From positions 248,001-312,000 of the forward strand of contig NZ_BAABCP010000001.1 in assembly GCF_039539005.1 (NCBI RefSeq): DNA of 64,000 nucleotides, written 5' to 3'. The notes beneath the pieces were generated by a model. It was not told the DNA's origin and did no database searches. It was given only the letters and a program-made list of their open reading frames with translations. This document shows positions 10,145 through 19,709 of the stretch, piece by piece (the first letter of the stretch is position 1; the number at the start of each line of letters is the position of its first letter). The translations under genes were made by a program, and so were the position numbers. This stretch comes from Microbacterium soli (GTDB lineage Bacteria; Actinomycetota; Actinomycetes; Actinomycetales; Microbacteriaceae).

Positions 10145-10810
10145 CTATCCGTTCACCGGCATTCCCCGCGTGTCGTGACGCCCGGGCGTGGCGGCCAGCA
10201 CCACCGCGCATCGCGGCCGGAATCCGGCCTCCCGGAGCGCCCTCGCCGCCTCGTCGAGGGTCGCCCCCGTCGTGACCACATCATCGACGATGATGACCTC
10301 GCGACCGGCGCCGCGCATCCGTGCCGTGCGCATGCTCCCCGCGACGTTGCGCGCCCGTTCCTCCCGCCCCAGCTCGCGCTGGTCGCGCGTACGGCGCGCG
10401 TGTCGCAGGATCCGGTCCGCCCGCGCCCCCGCACGCCGGATCAGCAGCTCGGGCACCCGGTAGCCGCGACGTCGGAACGCCGCCGCGCCGGTCGGCACCG
10501 GCACGACCAGCGCGTGCTGCGGAGCATTCGCGGCGAGGACGACACCGAGCGCCCGCCCCAGCGGCCCGGCGAGCATGGTCGCCCCCTCCTCCTTCACACG
10601 GCGGATGCACCGGGCCACCACGCCCTCGTACCGCAGCGCCGCGTGGACGGGCAGTCCGCCCGGCGTGCACAGCCGCAGCGGGTCGGCGACCAGCCGTCGT
10701 CGACAGTCGTCGCACAGCAGCACACCGGAGCGGTCGCAACCGGGGCAGACGGATGCCAGCAGCAGTGCGAGCACCTCCTCACCCAGCGGGAGCAGTCGTC
10801 TGCCGTCCAT
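10145..10810 (-). CDS. ComF family protein (phosphoribosyltransferase fold)
   Basis: An N-terminal zinc-finger-like part has 'CPGCDRSGVLLCDDCR', giving C-x2-C and C-x2-C pairs. It is followed by a type I phosphoribosyltransferase domain with the PRPP loop 'VIIVDDVVTTGATLDEA' near the C-terminus. ComF proteins take part in DNA uptake or DNA processing in competent bacteria; outside those the role is uncertain. The ATG at 10810 gives about 221 residues. An in-frame GTG at 10855 would add 15 residues that look unlike the family N-terminus. Its place between lpqB and hpf matches Rv3242c in mycobacteria. The 3' end lies about 90 bases from hpf. Confidence 0.9.
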   Translation of the reverse strand: MDGRRLLPLGEEVLALLLASVCPGCDRSGVLLCDDCRRRLVADPLRLCTPGGLPVHAALRYEGVVARCIRRVKEEGATMLAGPLGRALGVVLAANAPQHALVVPVPTGAAAFRRRGYRVPELLIRRAGARADRILRHARRTRDQRELGREERARNVAGSMRTARMRGAGREVIIVDDVVTTGATLDEAARALREAGFRPRCAVVLAATPGRHDTRGMPVNG

Positions 10811-10912
10811 CCGATGATGCTCCCGCAGTCGACCGCCACGTGCAGGCCTCAGCACGGCATCCGTGGAGATTCTCCCTGCAGCGGCAGGATGTGCAGGGCG
10901 AACGACCGCGAC

Positions 10913-12625
10913 TCAGTACCCGGCCCGAGTGCCCAGCAGCAGCACGTCCTGCAGGGCGACCTGCCACGACGATCCACGCTGCGCGTACACGGCTCCGTCG
11001 GAGGCGAGCACGCGCACGCCCGTCGGCGTCTTCGCGCCGGAGAGGGCGACGGCGGCCTCCGGCAGAGCCGGCGAGCCGGCCACCGGACCTCCCACCACGT
11101 AGGACGTCAGGGCCGGATCCGGTCCGGTCGAGAGCACAGCCAGGGTGTCGGCGCCCACCCATGCCAGCCCCTGCGCCGGCCCGTCGATGCGGCCGATCTC
11201 ATGAACCTCTCCGAGCTTCGCGGGCACGGAGTCCTCATCCCGGACGACGGCGGCGACCACCAGCCGGTGCTGACCGCCCGTGGTGACGACGGCCGCGACA
11301 CGCGCACCGTCCGCCGAGACGCGAAGGCAGCTGATGGACTCCGCGCCCTGCCAGGCGTCCTCGATCGGGTGCCGATCGCCGTGCTCGCTCCATGCCTCCA
11401 GCGCTGCCGGGGCGGTACGCGGCACGGTCCAGGTGAACCCGAAGGGGTCGAGGGACGGCTTGATCAGATCGGCGCGGGAATCGAGCTCGACGAACTCCCC
11501 GGGACTGACCGCCAGCACGCGTCCGTCACGCAGCTGCACGGCGGCGAGGGCGGCGTCCAGGGACACGTCCACGGCCCCGACGGGGTCGGTGATCTTCGCC
11601 AGCTGACCGGTGAGTCCGGCCACGGGCTCCACGACGTCGCCGGAGACGGTCCGCCCGAAGGTCTCCTCGTCGAGCACCAGCACGCCCGGGTCGACGATGG
11701 GCTGCTCGACGGGCACCGTCGCGGCGGCCAGCGCCGTGCCGTCGACAGTGAAGCGCACCTCCGAGACGCCCACGCCGACCAGACTCTGCTCCAGCTGCGT
11801 GCGCATCCGCGAGAGATCGGTGGCGGAGAGCGAGAGCGCCGCCCGCGGCAGCGCCACCGACGCCGCCTGCGAGGTGGGGTCCACGGTGACCGCATCGCCG
11901 GTCAGCGACAGGTCGGCGGAGAACGCCGAGCGCACGGCGGGAGCGAGCCAATCGCTGGGCGCACCGGTGATGAGAGCGCGCGCGATCGTCGTGGCCATCG
12001 CCTGCCGCCGCGGGAACCAGCGCACATCGGGGACGAGATGCGTCCAACCGGGGTCGAAGTACTTCAGGGCGTACTTCTGGTACACCTGCTGGAACGTCTC
12101 CGCATCCAGCACGATGCCGTCGTTGGCCTTGGAGATCCGCCACTCCCCCTCGGCCGTGCGACGCAGCTGGTAGGTGGCCGTGGCAGTGCTGGAGAAGGCA
12201 CTGTACCGGCCGTCGCCGTCGACACCGGCGACCTGGTCGAAGCGGGCCTGCACTTCGGCCTCGGATGCGGATTCATCGTCGGCGTCGACGGACGGGTCAA
12301 ACTCGCGGTCGGTCACCGAGTCATCGACGGTGACTCCCGCGCCCGGCTTCCAGACCTTCCGGAACTCCTCGGTGAGGAACTCCTGCGCGGTCTCCCAGTT
12401 GCCCGCCGGCGAGATCGACGCCTCCAGGAACCCCTTCACGATGTCCTCCGGGCCGTCGCCGGGCCTCGGCCCCTGCGCGTACAGCACGAACGGATCCTCC
12501 GGGCTCTCCTCCCCGATGGCGAGCCCGGGCATCGGCGGGCCGGACGTGGGCAGCCCCGCGCAGCCGACCAGCAGCAGCCCCAGTGCCGTCAGGGCCAGCA
12601 GGCGAAGACCTCGCATGCTCCTCAT
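10913..12625 (-). CDS. lpqB: lipoprotein LpqB
   Basis: LpqB is the exported lipoprotein partner of the MtrAB two-component system in actinobacteria. The N-terminus has two Arg residues, a hydrophobic helix and the lipobox 'LLVGCAG' with Cys22 as the lipidation site. A GerMN-type domain lies in the central part, followed by a beta-propeller-like C-terminal half ('GWHRDEW'-type blades are not intact, but repeated GADTLAVLST/RVAAVVTTGG strands are visible). The protein has 570 residues, the usual size. The ATG at 12625 overlaps the mtrB stop (ATGA), so translation is coupled. In mycobacteria LpqB interacts with the extracellular domain of MtrB and modulates signalling; the same role is inferred here. 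Confidence 0.95.
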   Translation of the reverse strand: MRSMRGLRLLALTALGLLLVGCAGLPTSGPPMPGLAIGEESPEDPFVLYAQGPRPGDGPEDIVKGFLEASISPAGNWETAQEFLTEEFRKVWKPGAGVTVDDSVTDREFDPSVDADDESASEAEVQARFDQVAGVDGDGRYSAFSSTATATYQLRRTAEGEWRISKANDGIVLDAETFQQVYQKYALKYFDPGWTHLVPDVRWFPRRQAMATTIARALITGAPSDWLAPAVRSAFSADLSLTGDAVTVDPTSQAASVALPRAALSLSATDLSRMRTQLEQSLVGVGVSEVRFTVDGTALAAATVPVEQPIVDPGVLVLDEETFGRTVSGDVVEPVAGLTGQLAKITDPVGAVDVSLDAALAAVQLRDGRVLAVSPGEFVELDSRADLIKPSLDPFGFTWTVPRTAPAALEAWSEHGDRHPIEDAWQGAESISCLRVSADGARVAAVVTTGGQHRLVVAAVVRDEDSVPAKLGEVHEIGRIDGPAQGLAWVGADTLAVLSTGPDPALTSYVVGGPVAGSPALPEAAVALSGAKTPTGVRVLASDGAVYAQRGSSWQVALQDVLLLGTRAGY

Positions 12626-14349
12626 GAGACCTCCCCCTCGCCGTCGGCCGGATGCCGGTCGGCCACCGGGTGCGCATCGGGCGCCGGATGCCCGTCGTCG
12701 AGCGCGTGCAGATCGATCGGCTGGGTGAGGCTGCCCAGCTCGGTGAGCGTCTCCTGCGGCTCGAGCGGAACCGGGCCGTCGCCCGTGATCGCACCGCCCG
12801 CACGGGGGATCGTGAGGACGAAATTGCTCCCGAGGCCCGGTTCGGACCACACCTGCAGGGTCCCGCCGTGCAGTCGCGCGTCGCCGCGGGCGATCGACAG
12901 GCCCAGCCCCGTCCCGCCGATCGTGCGCTTGCGGGACGGATCGGCCCGCCAGAATCTGTCGAAGACGTGCTCGACGTCCTCGGGCCGCATCCCCATCCCG
13001 AAGTCGCGCACCCCGACGGCGACGGCATACTGATTGCTGTCGACGGTCACGACGACGGGGCGGCCCTCCCCGTGCTCGATGGCGTTGCCGATGAGGTTGC
13101 GCAGCACACGGCGGACGCGGCGCGGATCCATGTCGACGGGTGAATAGCCGCCGGGCGCGACCAGCCGCAGCTCGCTGCCGCGCGTGTCGGCGAGGGGCGC
13201 CATCTGCTCGATCATGTCCTCCGCGAGCCGTGCCAGGCTCGTCGCCTCCACCTCCAGCTGCACGGACCCGGCGTCGTACCGACTGATCTCCAGCAGATCC
13301 GCCAGAAGCGTCTCGAAGCGCTGCACCTGGGCGTGGAGCAGCTCCGCGGTGCGCGCCGTGGTCGGGTCGAACTCGTCCCGCTGATCGTTGAGCATCTCGG
13401 ATGCCAGCCGGATGGTGGTCAGCGGTGTGCGCAGTTCGTGCGACACATCCGAGACGAAGCGCTGCTGCACGAGGGACAGCTCGGCGAGCTCCTTGATCTG
13501 ACGCTCGATGCTGTCGGCCATGGCGTTGAACGAGGTGCCCAGGCTCGCCAGTTCGTCCTCGCCGCGGACGGGCAGGCGCACGCCGAGATCCCCCGCTGCC
13601 AGGCGCGCACTGGTGTCGGCGGCCTCGATGATGGGCGCGGACACCGACCGGAGCACCAGCCAGGAGATGGCTGCGATCAGCGCGACGAGAGTGAGGCCCG
13701 CCAGCCACAGCGTGCGCTGCACGAACAGCAGCGTCTCATCGGCATCCGCCAGGTCGTAGGCGATGTACACCTCATACCTGCCGACATCGCGGATCGTGAG
13801 CATCTGACCGACGACGATGCCGGCGGATTCCTCGCCGTCGCCGTGCTGCAGTGCGATCGACTGCAGCGCCTGTCTGCCGGGCACCTCCCGGACGCGCGTG
13901 CGCAGCTCCGGCGTCAGTTCGGCGGTGGTCAGCTGCAGGCTGCCGAACCCCGGAGGCGTGTAGCCGTCACCGAGGCTCTCCGCCAGCTGGCCCACGATCC
14001 GATTCGACGACGACGCCCGGCTCAACTCCCGCTGCGCCTCGCGCCACAGCCCGGACAGCGTCGCCCGGTCATCCCCCGTCACCCCCGAGTCCAGGACCTT
14101 CTGCGCCTGGGACACGGATGCGCGGGCGTTGTGCATGGCCTCGTCCTTGCGCGCCTCGAACAGGTCGTTGCGGATCACCAGCCCCATGATCGTGCAGATG
14201 ATGAGGATGGCCAGCGACGTCGCGACCATCGTGATCGCCGTGGCGCGGAAGCGCACCGAGCGACGCCAGTCCGTGGCCAGCGCGTCGGACCAGCTGCGCG
14301 GCGAGCGCCAGGATGCGGCGCGCACCCGCGTCGCGGTCGTCGCGATCAC
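12622..14349 (-). CDS. mtrB: sensor histidine kinase MtrB
   Basis: MtrB is the membrane sensor of the essential actinobacterial MtrAB system controlling cell division, wall hydrolases and osmotic response. The 575-residue protein has membrane helices at about 38-60 and 213-234, an extracellular sensor region between them, a HAMP domain at about 235-290, and a HisKA domain with phospho-acceptor His304 in 'VSDVSHELRTPLTTI'. An HATPase domain follows, with 'NLIGNAIEHGEG', 'DFGMGMRPEDVEHVFDRF' and 'GGTGLGLSIARGDARLHGG'. The GTG at 14349, eight bases after the mtrA stop, is chosen as start because the longer frame overlaps mtrA and reads as Arg-rich shadow sequence. The order mtrA-mtrB-lpqB is the canonical operon. 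Confidence 0.96.
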   Translation of the reverse strand: MIATTATRVRAASWRSPRSWSDALATDWRRSVRFRATAITMVATSLAILIICTIMGLVIRNDLFEARKDEAMHNARASVSQAQKVLDSGVTGDDRATLSGLWREAQRELSRASSSNRIVGQLAESLGDGYTPPGFGSLQLTTAELTPELRTRVREVPGRQALQSIALQHGDGEESAGIVVGQMLTIRDVGRYEVYIAYDLADADETLLFVQRTLWLAGLTLVALIAAISWLVLRSVSAPIIEAADTSARLAAGDLGVRLPVRGEDELASLGTSFNAMADSIERQIKELAELSLVQQRFVSDVSHELRTPLTTIRLASEMLNDQRDEFDPTTARTAELLHAQVQRFETLLADLLEISRYDAGSVQLEVEATSLARLAEDMIEQMAPLADTRGSELRLVAPGGYSPVDMDPRRVRRVLRNLIGNAIEHGEGRPVVVTVDSNQYAVAVGVRDFGMGMRPEDVEHVFDRFWRADPSRKRTIGGTGLGLSIARGDARLHGGTLQVWSEPGLGSNFVLTIPRAGGAITGDGPVPLEPQETLTELGSLTQPIDLHALDDGHPAPDAHPVADRHPADGEGEVS

Positions 14350-14357
14350 CGTCGCCC

Positions 14358-15038
<681 letters not shown>

Positions 15039-15205
15039 CTTCCACCCAGCCTCATCTTTCTCTGCGAAGCGAACAGCACATCCCCTGCGCTTCACGACTC
15101 GGATCAGCCTACTTGAGAAACCCGTTCACGTCCCGGAACCCGCGCGCGTCGACACCACGTCGGTCTCGTGTGACACGATGGAGGAGCACACGGAGGGAGT
15201 GCCGA

Positions 15206-16819
15206 ATGAGCGGTCAGAGCTGGACGCCCGCGCCCAGGAAGGGCCTGGTCCCCCTGCATCCGATGACCTTCGGGACAGTGCTGGGTCGTGCCTTCACGGC
15301 ACTGCGCCACAATCCCAAGGTGCTGTTCGGCTTCGCCGTCATCCTGGAGTTCGTGATCACGGTGATCACCGCCGGGGTGATGCTGCTGGTGGCGTGGTTC
15401 GTCGTGGAGAGGATCGCCACCGTGCCGCCCTCCTCGCCCGACTTCTGGCCCATCCTCATCGGGTCCACAGCGCTCGGCGTCCTCGCCGGGGTCGTGATGG
15501 CGCTGGCTGCGGTGGCGTTCACGGCGGTGATCCAGGGGCTGGTGGCGGCGGACGTGTCGTACGCCGCGCTCTCCCGCAGAGCTTCGCTCGGGCTGCTGTG
15601 GCAGCGCGTGAAGCCGGCGTTCTGGCGACTGTTCGCATACGCGCTGCTGCAGGGCGTCGCTGTCATGGTGTGGGTGGCGCTGGTGTTCGGCGCCGTCGTC
15701 GGGATCCTCGCGGCGCTCGGGCCCGAGGACGGCGGCACGATCGCGCTCGCGGTCGTCGTGGGACTGCTGCTCCTGCTCGGCAGCATCCCGCTGTACATCT
15801 GGCTGGTCGTCAAACTGCTGGTGGTCCCCGCCGTGCTGGTGCTGGAGCGCGCCAGGCTCGGCGCCGCACTGGTGCGATCGTGGCGTCTGATCCGCGGGCG
15901 CTTCTGGTTCGCCTTCGGCATCATGTTCCTCATCGGCCTGATCATGAACATCGCCGTGCAGGTCGTCGTGTTCCCGGCCTCCATCATCTCCGGCCTGGCG
16001 GGCGGCGTCCTCGCCCCCACCGGCGCCGACGGCCCGAGCGCCATCATCGCACTGATCACCGCGAACATCGTGCCGCAGGTGCTGGCACTCGCGGTGCAGG
16101 CCATCGCCCTCGTCGTGCAGGGTACCGGGGCGACCCTGGTCTACATCGACAGCCGGATGCGGTACGAGGGTCTGGACCAGACACTGATCAGACACGTCGA
16201 GCTGAGCTCCCAGGGCGTCTCCGATGCGGAGCTGGGCGATCCGTGGGCGGTGGATCCCTCCCGCGCCGTCTCCAGCGCACCGCCGCCGCGGCCGCAGCCC
16301 GCCCCGCCGGCGGGTTACGCCGGTTACGCGTATCCGCCTCAGGCGTACGCGCCTCCGGCCGGCGCGGATGGGTCCGGCCACGGCTCTCCGTACGCCCCGT
16401 CCGCGGCATACTCGCCCCCGTACGCCGCGCCGGGTCAGCAGACGCAGCCGGGATATGCAGGGCAGCCGGGATATGCAGGGCAGCCGGGGTACGCGGCACC
16501 ATCGCCGCAGCCGTACATGCCGCAGCCGACGTCCTCCCGGTCGGGAGCCGGCGAGCGGGCCGCCCAGCCTCAGCCGGGCTATCCGCAGCAGTCGGTGTAC
16601 TCGACGCCGGCGCCCGTGTACACGCCGCAGCCGCGCTCCCGCCCGGCTGAGCCGGCCCCGGATCGGTCGAGCACAGGCCGGCCGGCCGTGACGCACCCGA
16701 CGACCGCAGAGCCGGAATCCGTCGATCACGATGCGGATGCCGCTGCGTCACAGGGCGACGTGCACCCGATCCCGCCCTCGGACGCCGGCACCTGGGCTCC
16801 GCCGGGCGCGGGCGCATGA
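15206..16819 (+). CDS. membrane protein with GPDPase-membrane-like domain and repeat-rich tail
   Basis: The first 320 residues resemble the membrane domain associated with glycerophosphodiester phosphodiesterases: about six hydrophobic helices with a conserved 'RSWRLIRGRFWFAFGIMFL' segment. There is no catalytic phosphodiesterase domain. Residues 345-537 are low-complexity and rich in Pro, Ala, Tyr and Gln, including three copies of GYAGQP-type hexamers near nucleotides 16450-16495. They are probably a cytoplasmic disordered tail. The ATG at 15206 follows a GGAGGGAG ribosome binding site. It is the first gene of a five-gene operon, overlapping the DUF4129 gene by ATGA, and divergent from mtrA. 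The function is not established; association with membrane organisation or secretion is inferred from operon partners. Confidence 0.8.
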   Translation: MSGQSWTPAPRKGLVPLHPMTFGTVLGRAFTALRHNPKVLFGFAVILEFVITVITAGVMLLVAWFVVERIATVPPSSPDFWPILIGSTALGVLAGVVMALAAVAFTAVIQGLVAADVSYAALSRRASLGLLWQRVKPAFWRLFAYALLQGVAVMVWVALVFGAVVGILAALGPEDGGTIALAVVVGLLLLLGSIPLYIWLVVKLLVVPAVLVLERARLGAALVRSWRLIRGRFWFAFGIMFLIGLIMNIAVQVVVFPASIISGLAGGVLAPTGADGPSAIIALITANIVPQVLALAVQAIALVVQGTGATLVYIDSRMRYEGLDQTLIRHVELSSQGVSDAELGDPWAVDPSRAVSSAPPPRPQPAPPAGYAGYAYPPQAYAPPAGADGSGHGSPYAPSAAYSPPYAAPGQQTQPGYAGQPGYAGQPGYAAPSPQPYMPQPTSSRSGAGERAAQPQPGYPQQSVYSTPAPVYTPQPRSRPAEPAPDRSSTGRPAVTHPTTAEPESVDHDADAAASQGDVHPIPPSDAGTWAPPGAGA

Positions 16820-17472
16820 CCTTTCTCCCTCTGGCCGATGTCTTCGTCCCGGACGGGGATGAGGCACGACACTGGGCGGAGGAGGAGCTGGCGAAACAGC
16901 GGTATCAGGCAGCCAGGCCGACGTGGTTCGACCGGTGGACGGCCGACGTCGTGCAGTGGTTCATCGACCTGTTCACCGGCGACGGGGCCGCGGGTGCCGC
17001 CCCGATCGCGATGACCGTCGTCGTCATCGTCGTGCTCGCCGCTCTCGTCGTCGCTCTGCTGGTGTGGGGCAGGCCCCGGGCATCCCGAGCCGTTCGTCGC
17101 CGTCAGGACCTGCTGGGCGAGCGCGACGACCGCACCGCCGCGCAGCTGCGCTCCGACGCCGAGCGTCGTGCGAAGGTGCAGGACTGGGACGGCGCGGTCG
17201 TGCTGCGCTACCGCGCGCTGGCCCGTGGACTGCTGGAGCGCGATCTGATCGACCCCGCTCCGGGAGCCACCGCACAGGGAATCGCCCGTGAGGCGGGAGT
17301 CCCCTTCCCCGGCTTCGTCGACCGACTGCGCGATGCCGCCACGGCGTTCGATGCCGTTCGCTACCTGCGCGTCCCCGCGGACGAGTCCGCGTACCGCGCC
17401 CTGGTCGGGGTCGATGACGAACTTCGCGATGCCGCGCCCGCACTCCCCGCTTCGGAGGGGGTGCCGGCATGA
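16816..17472 (+). CDS. DUF4129 domain-containing membrane protein
   Basis: The 218-residue protein has one strong membrane helix at about 53-80 (MTVVVIVVLAALVVALLVWG), preceded by a 'FVPDGDEARHWAEEELAKQRY' segment outside. The DUF4129 domain (about 100-205) follows, with 'AQLRSDAERRAKVQDWDGAVVLRYRALARGLLERDLI' as its core. DUF4129 proteins occur in operons with MoxR ATPases and DUF58 proteins, often with transglutaminase-like proteins, but have no proven activity. Start and stop overlap both neighbours by ATGA, so it is tightly coupled to the membrane protein before and the DUF4350 gene after. Confidence 0.88.
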   Translation: MTFLPLADVFVPDGDEARHWAEEELAKQRYQAARPTWFDRWTADVVQWFIDLFTGDGAAGAAPIAMTVVVIVVLAALVVALLVWGRPRASRAVRRRQDLLGERDDRTAAQLRSDAERRAKVQDWDGAVVLRYRALARGLLERDLIDPAPGATAQGIAREAGVPFPGFVDRLRDAATAFDAVRYLRVPADESAYRALVGVDDELRDAAPALPASEGVPA

Positions 17473-18713
17473 GCACAGACAGCCTTGCGGCCCCGGTCTC
17501 CGTGGAGCAGCCGCGCGATCCCTCGACCTCGCATGGTGACCACCCCACGCCCTCGACCGCGGCGCCTGCCGCTCCCGGCCGGTGGCGGCGGGTCGCCGGA
17601 TGGCTGCTCGTCACGATCCTGCTGGCGGCGATCGCCCTGTTGTCGATGCGGTTCATCGTGAGCGATCCCGACCTGGACGGCGCTCTCAATCCCGACAGCC
17701 CGGGCCCGGGAGGCGCGGCCGCGCTCGCGCAGCTGGTGCGCGAGCGGGGCGTCGATCTCGAGGTGACCCGGAGCAGGACGGGCGCCGCCGCCGCGCTGAA
17801 GCCCGGTGCGCTGCTCGTACTGACCGATCCGTTCACCCTCAGCGACACCGCCGTGAACGACCTGTTGGACCGGGCCGATCGTGCTGTCATCCTCACCGGC
17901 AGCGCCCGGATGCTGCGCCTGCTGCGGCTCGGCGAGGACGCGCCCGGCCACGGGGGTCAGGTCGACGCGCAGTGCGCGATCCCGGAGTTCGCGGGCGTGG
18001 GCACGATCGATGCGGAGCGGATGTTCACCCCGGATCCCGGCGTCGACGGCTGCTTCCGCGCCGGCCCCGATGCCGCCGCCGTGCTGCGCGGCACGACGGA
18101 CGGCCGCACGGTCACACTCGTGGAGGGCTCTCGTCTCTTCTCGAACGCCGACCTGGCCGAGGGGGGGAATGCGGCGCTGGGACTCGCCCTGCTCGCACAG
18201 CAGGATGAAGTGGTCTGGTACGTGCCGTCGTTCGCCGACAGCGACATCACCACGGACGGGCCTCCGGATCTCGGCGATCTCACCCCGGAATGGGTGACTC
18301 CCGCGATCCTCCTGCTGCTCCTCGCCGGCTGTGCCGTGATCTGGTGGCGCGGCCGCCGCTTCGGCCCGCTGGTCGCCGAGGCTCTGCCGGTCACCGTGCG
18401 CGCCTCCGAGACCATGCACGGCCGCGCGCGGCTGACGGCGAAGGCTGCCGATGCCCCGCACGCCGGGGACGCCATCCGCCGCGGCACGGTGATCAGGCTC
18501 GCGGCACGACTCGGTCTGGGACCGCGAGCCTCCGTCGAGGAGATCGCGGATGCCGCATCCGATCGCCTGCGCGTACCGCGCACCTCCCTCTACGATCTGC
18601 TCGGCGGGCCGGCCCCGCGGAGCGATCCGGAACTCATCGATCTCGCCCGCAGACTCGCCGAGCTCGAGTCGGCGCTCGAGAGCACCGTCCACATCGAAAG
18701 GAAACGCCCGTGA
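17469..18713 (+). CDS. DUF4350 domain-containing protein
   Basis: A 414-residue bitopic or two-helix membrane protein. Helix one is at about 38-58 (VAGWLLVTILLAAIALLSM) and helix two at about 277-290 (PAILLLLLAGCAVIWW). Between them lies an exported DUF4350 domain resembling the glutamine-amidotransferase-like fold used in this family, with 'GAAAALKPGALLVLTDPFTL' and 'FTPDPGVDGCF'. The C-terminal 120 residues are cytoplasmic and helical. By operon context it works with MoxR and the DUF58 protein. The gene is coupled by ATGA to DUF4129 and by GTGA to moxR. No catalytic residues can be assigned. Confidence 0.87.
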   Translation: MSTDSLAAPVSVEQPRDPSTSHGDHPTPSTAAPAAPGRWRRVAGWLLVTILLAAIALLSMRFIVSDPDLDGALNPDSPGPGGAAALAQLVRERGVDLEVTRSRTGAAAALKPGALLVLTDPFTLSDTAVNDLLDRADRAVILTGSARMLRLLRLGEDAPGHGGQVDAQCAIPEFAGVGTIDAERMFTPDPGVDGCFRAGPDAAAVLRGTTDGRTVTLVEGSRLFSNADLAEGGNAALGLALLAQQDEVVWYVPSFADSDITTDGPPDLGDLTPEWVTPAILLLLLAGCAVIWWRGRRFGPLVAEALPVTVRASETMHGRARLTAKAADAPHAGDAIRRGTVIRLAARLGLGPRASVEEIADAASDRLRVPRTSLYDLLGGPAPRSDPELIDLARRLAELESALESTVHIERKRP

Positions 18714-19708
18714 GCGACGAGCACCTCCCCTCCGCCCCGGCCTCCCCCACCGCTCCCCCCGATGATGACGCGCTGCGGCGGGCGATGCACCGCGTGCGCA
18801 CCGAGGTCGAACGAGCCGTGATCGGCCAGGCGGGCACCGTCACCGGCCTGCTCGTCGCACTGCTCGCCCGCGGTCACGTGCTGCTGGAGGGTGTGCCGGG
18901 GGTCGCCAAGACCCTCGTGGTGCGCGCGTTCGCACGTGCGGTGGGACTGGACACCAGACGCGTGCAGTTCACCCCCGACCTCATGCCGGGCGACGTCACC
19001 GGCTCACTGGTGTACGACGCCCGCACCGGCGAGTTCGAGTTCCGCGAGGGACCGGTCTTCACCAGCATCCTGCTGGCGGACGAGATCAACCGCACTCCGC
19101 CGAAGACGCAGGCCGCGCTGCTGGAGGCCATGGAGGAGCGCCAGGTGTCCGCCGACGGCGTCAGCCGCGCACTCCCTGACCCGTTCCTCGTCGCCGCCAC
19201 CCAGAACCCCGTCGAGCATGAGGGCACGTACACGCTGCCGGAGGCGCAGCTGGACCGCTTCCTGATGAAGCTCGTGGTGGGCATGCCGGAGCGCGACGCG
19301 GAGGTGTCGGTGCTGCGGTTGCATGCCAGGGGCTTCTCGCCGCGCCTGCTGACCGGTGTGCAGGCCGCCGTCACCGGGGACGAGATCCGCGCCGCGCAGG
19401 ACGCCGCCGCACGCGTGCAGGTCACCGACGATGTGCTCGGCTATGTAGTCGATCTCGCACGTGCGACTCGCATGTCGCCGTCGGTCGAGCTGGGAGCCAG
19501 CCCCCGTGCGTCCACCGCTCTGCTGGCTGCCGCCAAGGCGTGGGCGTGGCTGAACGCGTCCTCCGCCGTCACGCCCGACCACGTGCAGACCATGCTCATG
19601 CCGGTCTGGCGGCATCGGCTGCTGCTGCGTCCCGACGCGCAGATGGAGGGCGTGTCGGCGGATGCCGTGCTGCAATCGGTCGTGCAGCAGACCCGGGTGC
19701 CGATCTGA
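18710..19708 (+). CDS. MoxR family AAA+ ATPase
   Basis: MoxR proteins are AAA+ chaperones that, with VWA/DUF58 partners, help assemble or activate protein complexes. This 332-residue protein has Walker A 'GVPGVAKTLV' at 61-70, Walker B 'LLADEINR', the MoxR signature 'ATQNPVEHEGTYTLPEAQLDRF' containing sensor 1, and a C-terminal lid with 'GASPRASTALLAAAKAWA' (sensor 2). The GTG at 18710 overlaps the DUF4350 stop and has AAAGGAAA upstream. The DUF58 gene follows after one base. This moxR-DUF58-DUF4350-DUF4129 arrangement is the standard actinobacterial set. Confidence 0.96.
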   Translation: MSDEHLPSAPASPTAPPDDDALRRAMHRVRTEVERAVIGQAGTVTGLLVALLARGHVLLEGVPGVAKTLVVRAFARAVGLDTRRVQFTPDLMPGDVTGSLVYDARTGEFEFREGPVFTSILLADEINRTPPKTQAALLEAMEERQVSADGVSRALPDPFLVAATQNPVEHEGTYTLPEAQLDRFLMKLVVGMPERDAEVSVLRLHARGFSPRLLTGVQAAVTGDEIRAAQDAAARVQVTDDVLGYVVDLARATRMSPSVELGASPRASTALLAAAKAWAWLNASSAVTPDHVQTMLMPVWRHRLLLRPDAQMEGVSADAVLQSVVQQTRVPI

Positions 19709-19709
19709 C

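Noticed and set aside
10139-13033. 964-codon plus-strand open frame opposite comF, lpqB and mtrB
   Set aside because: It spans three well-supported minus-strand genes and shows only Arg/Pro/His-rich sequence.
16450-16495. GGGATATGCAGGGCAGCC repeats as a CRISPR or regulatory array
   Set aside because: The three copies are contiguous 18-base units within a coding tail and encode Pro-Gly-Tyr-Ala-Gly-Gln.
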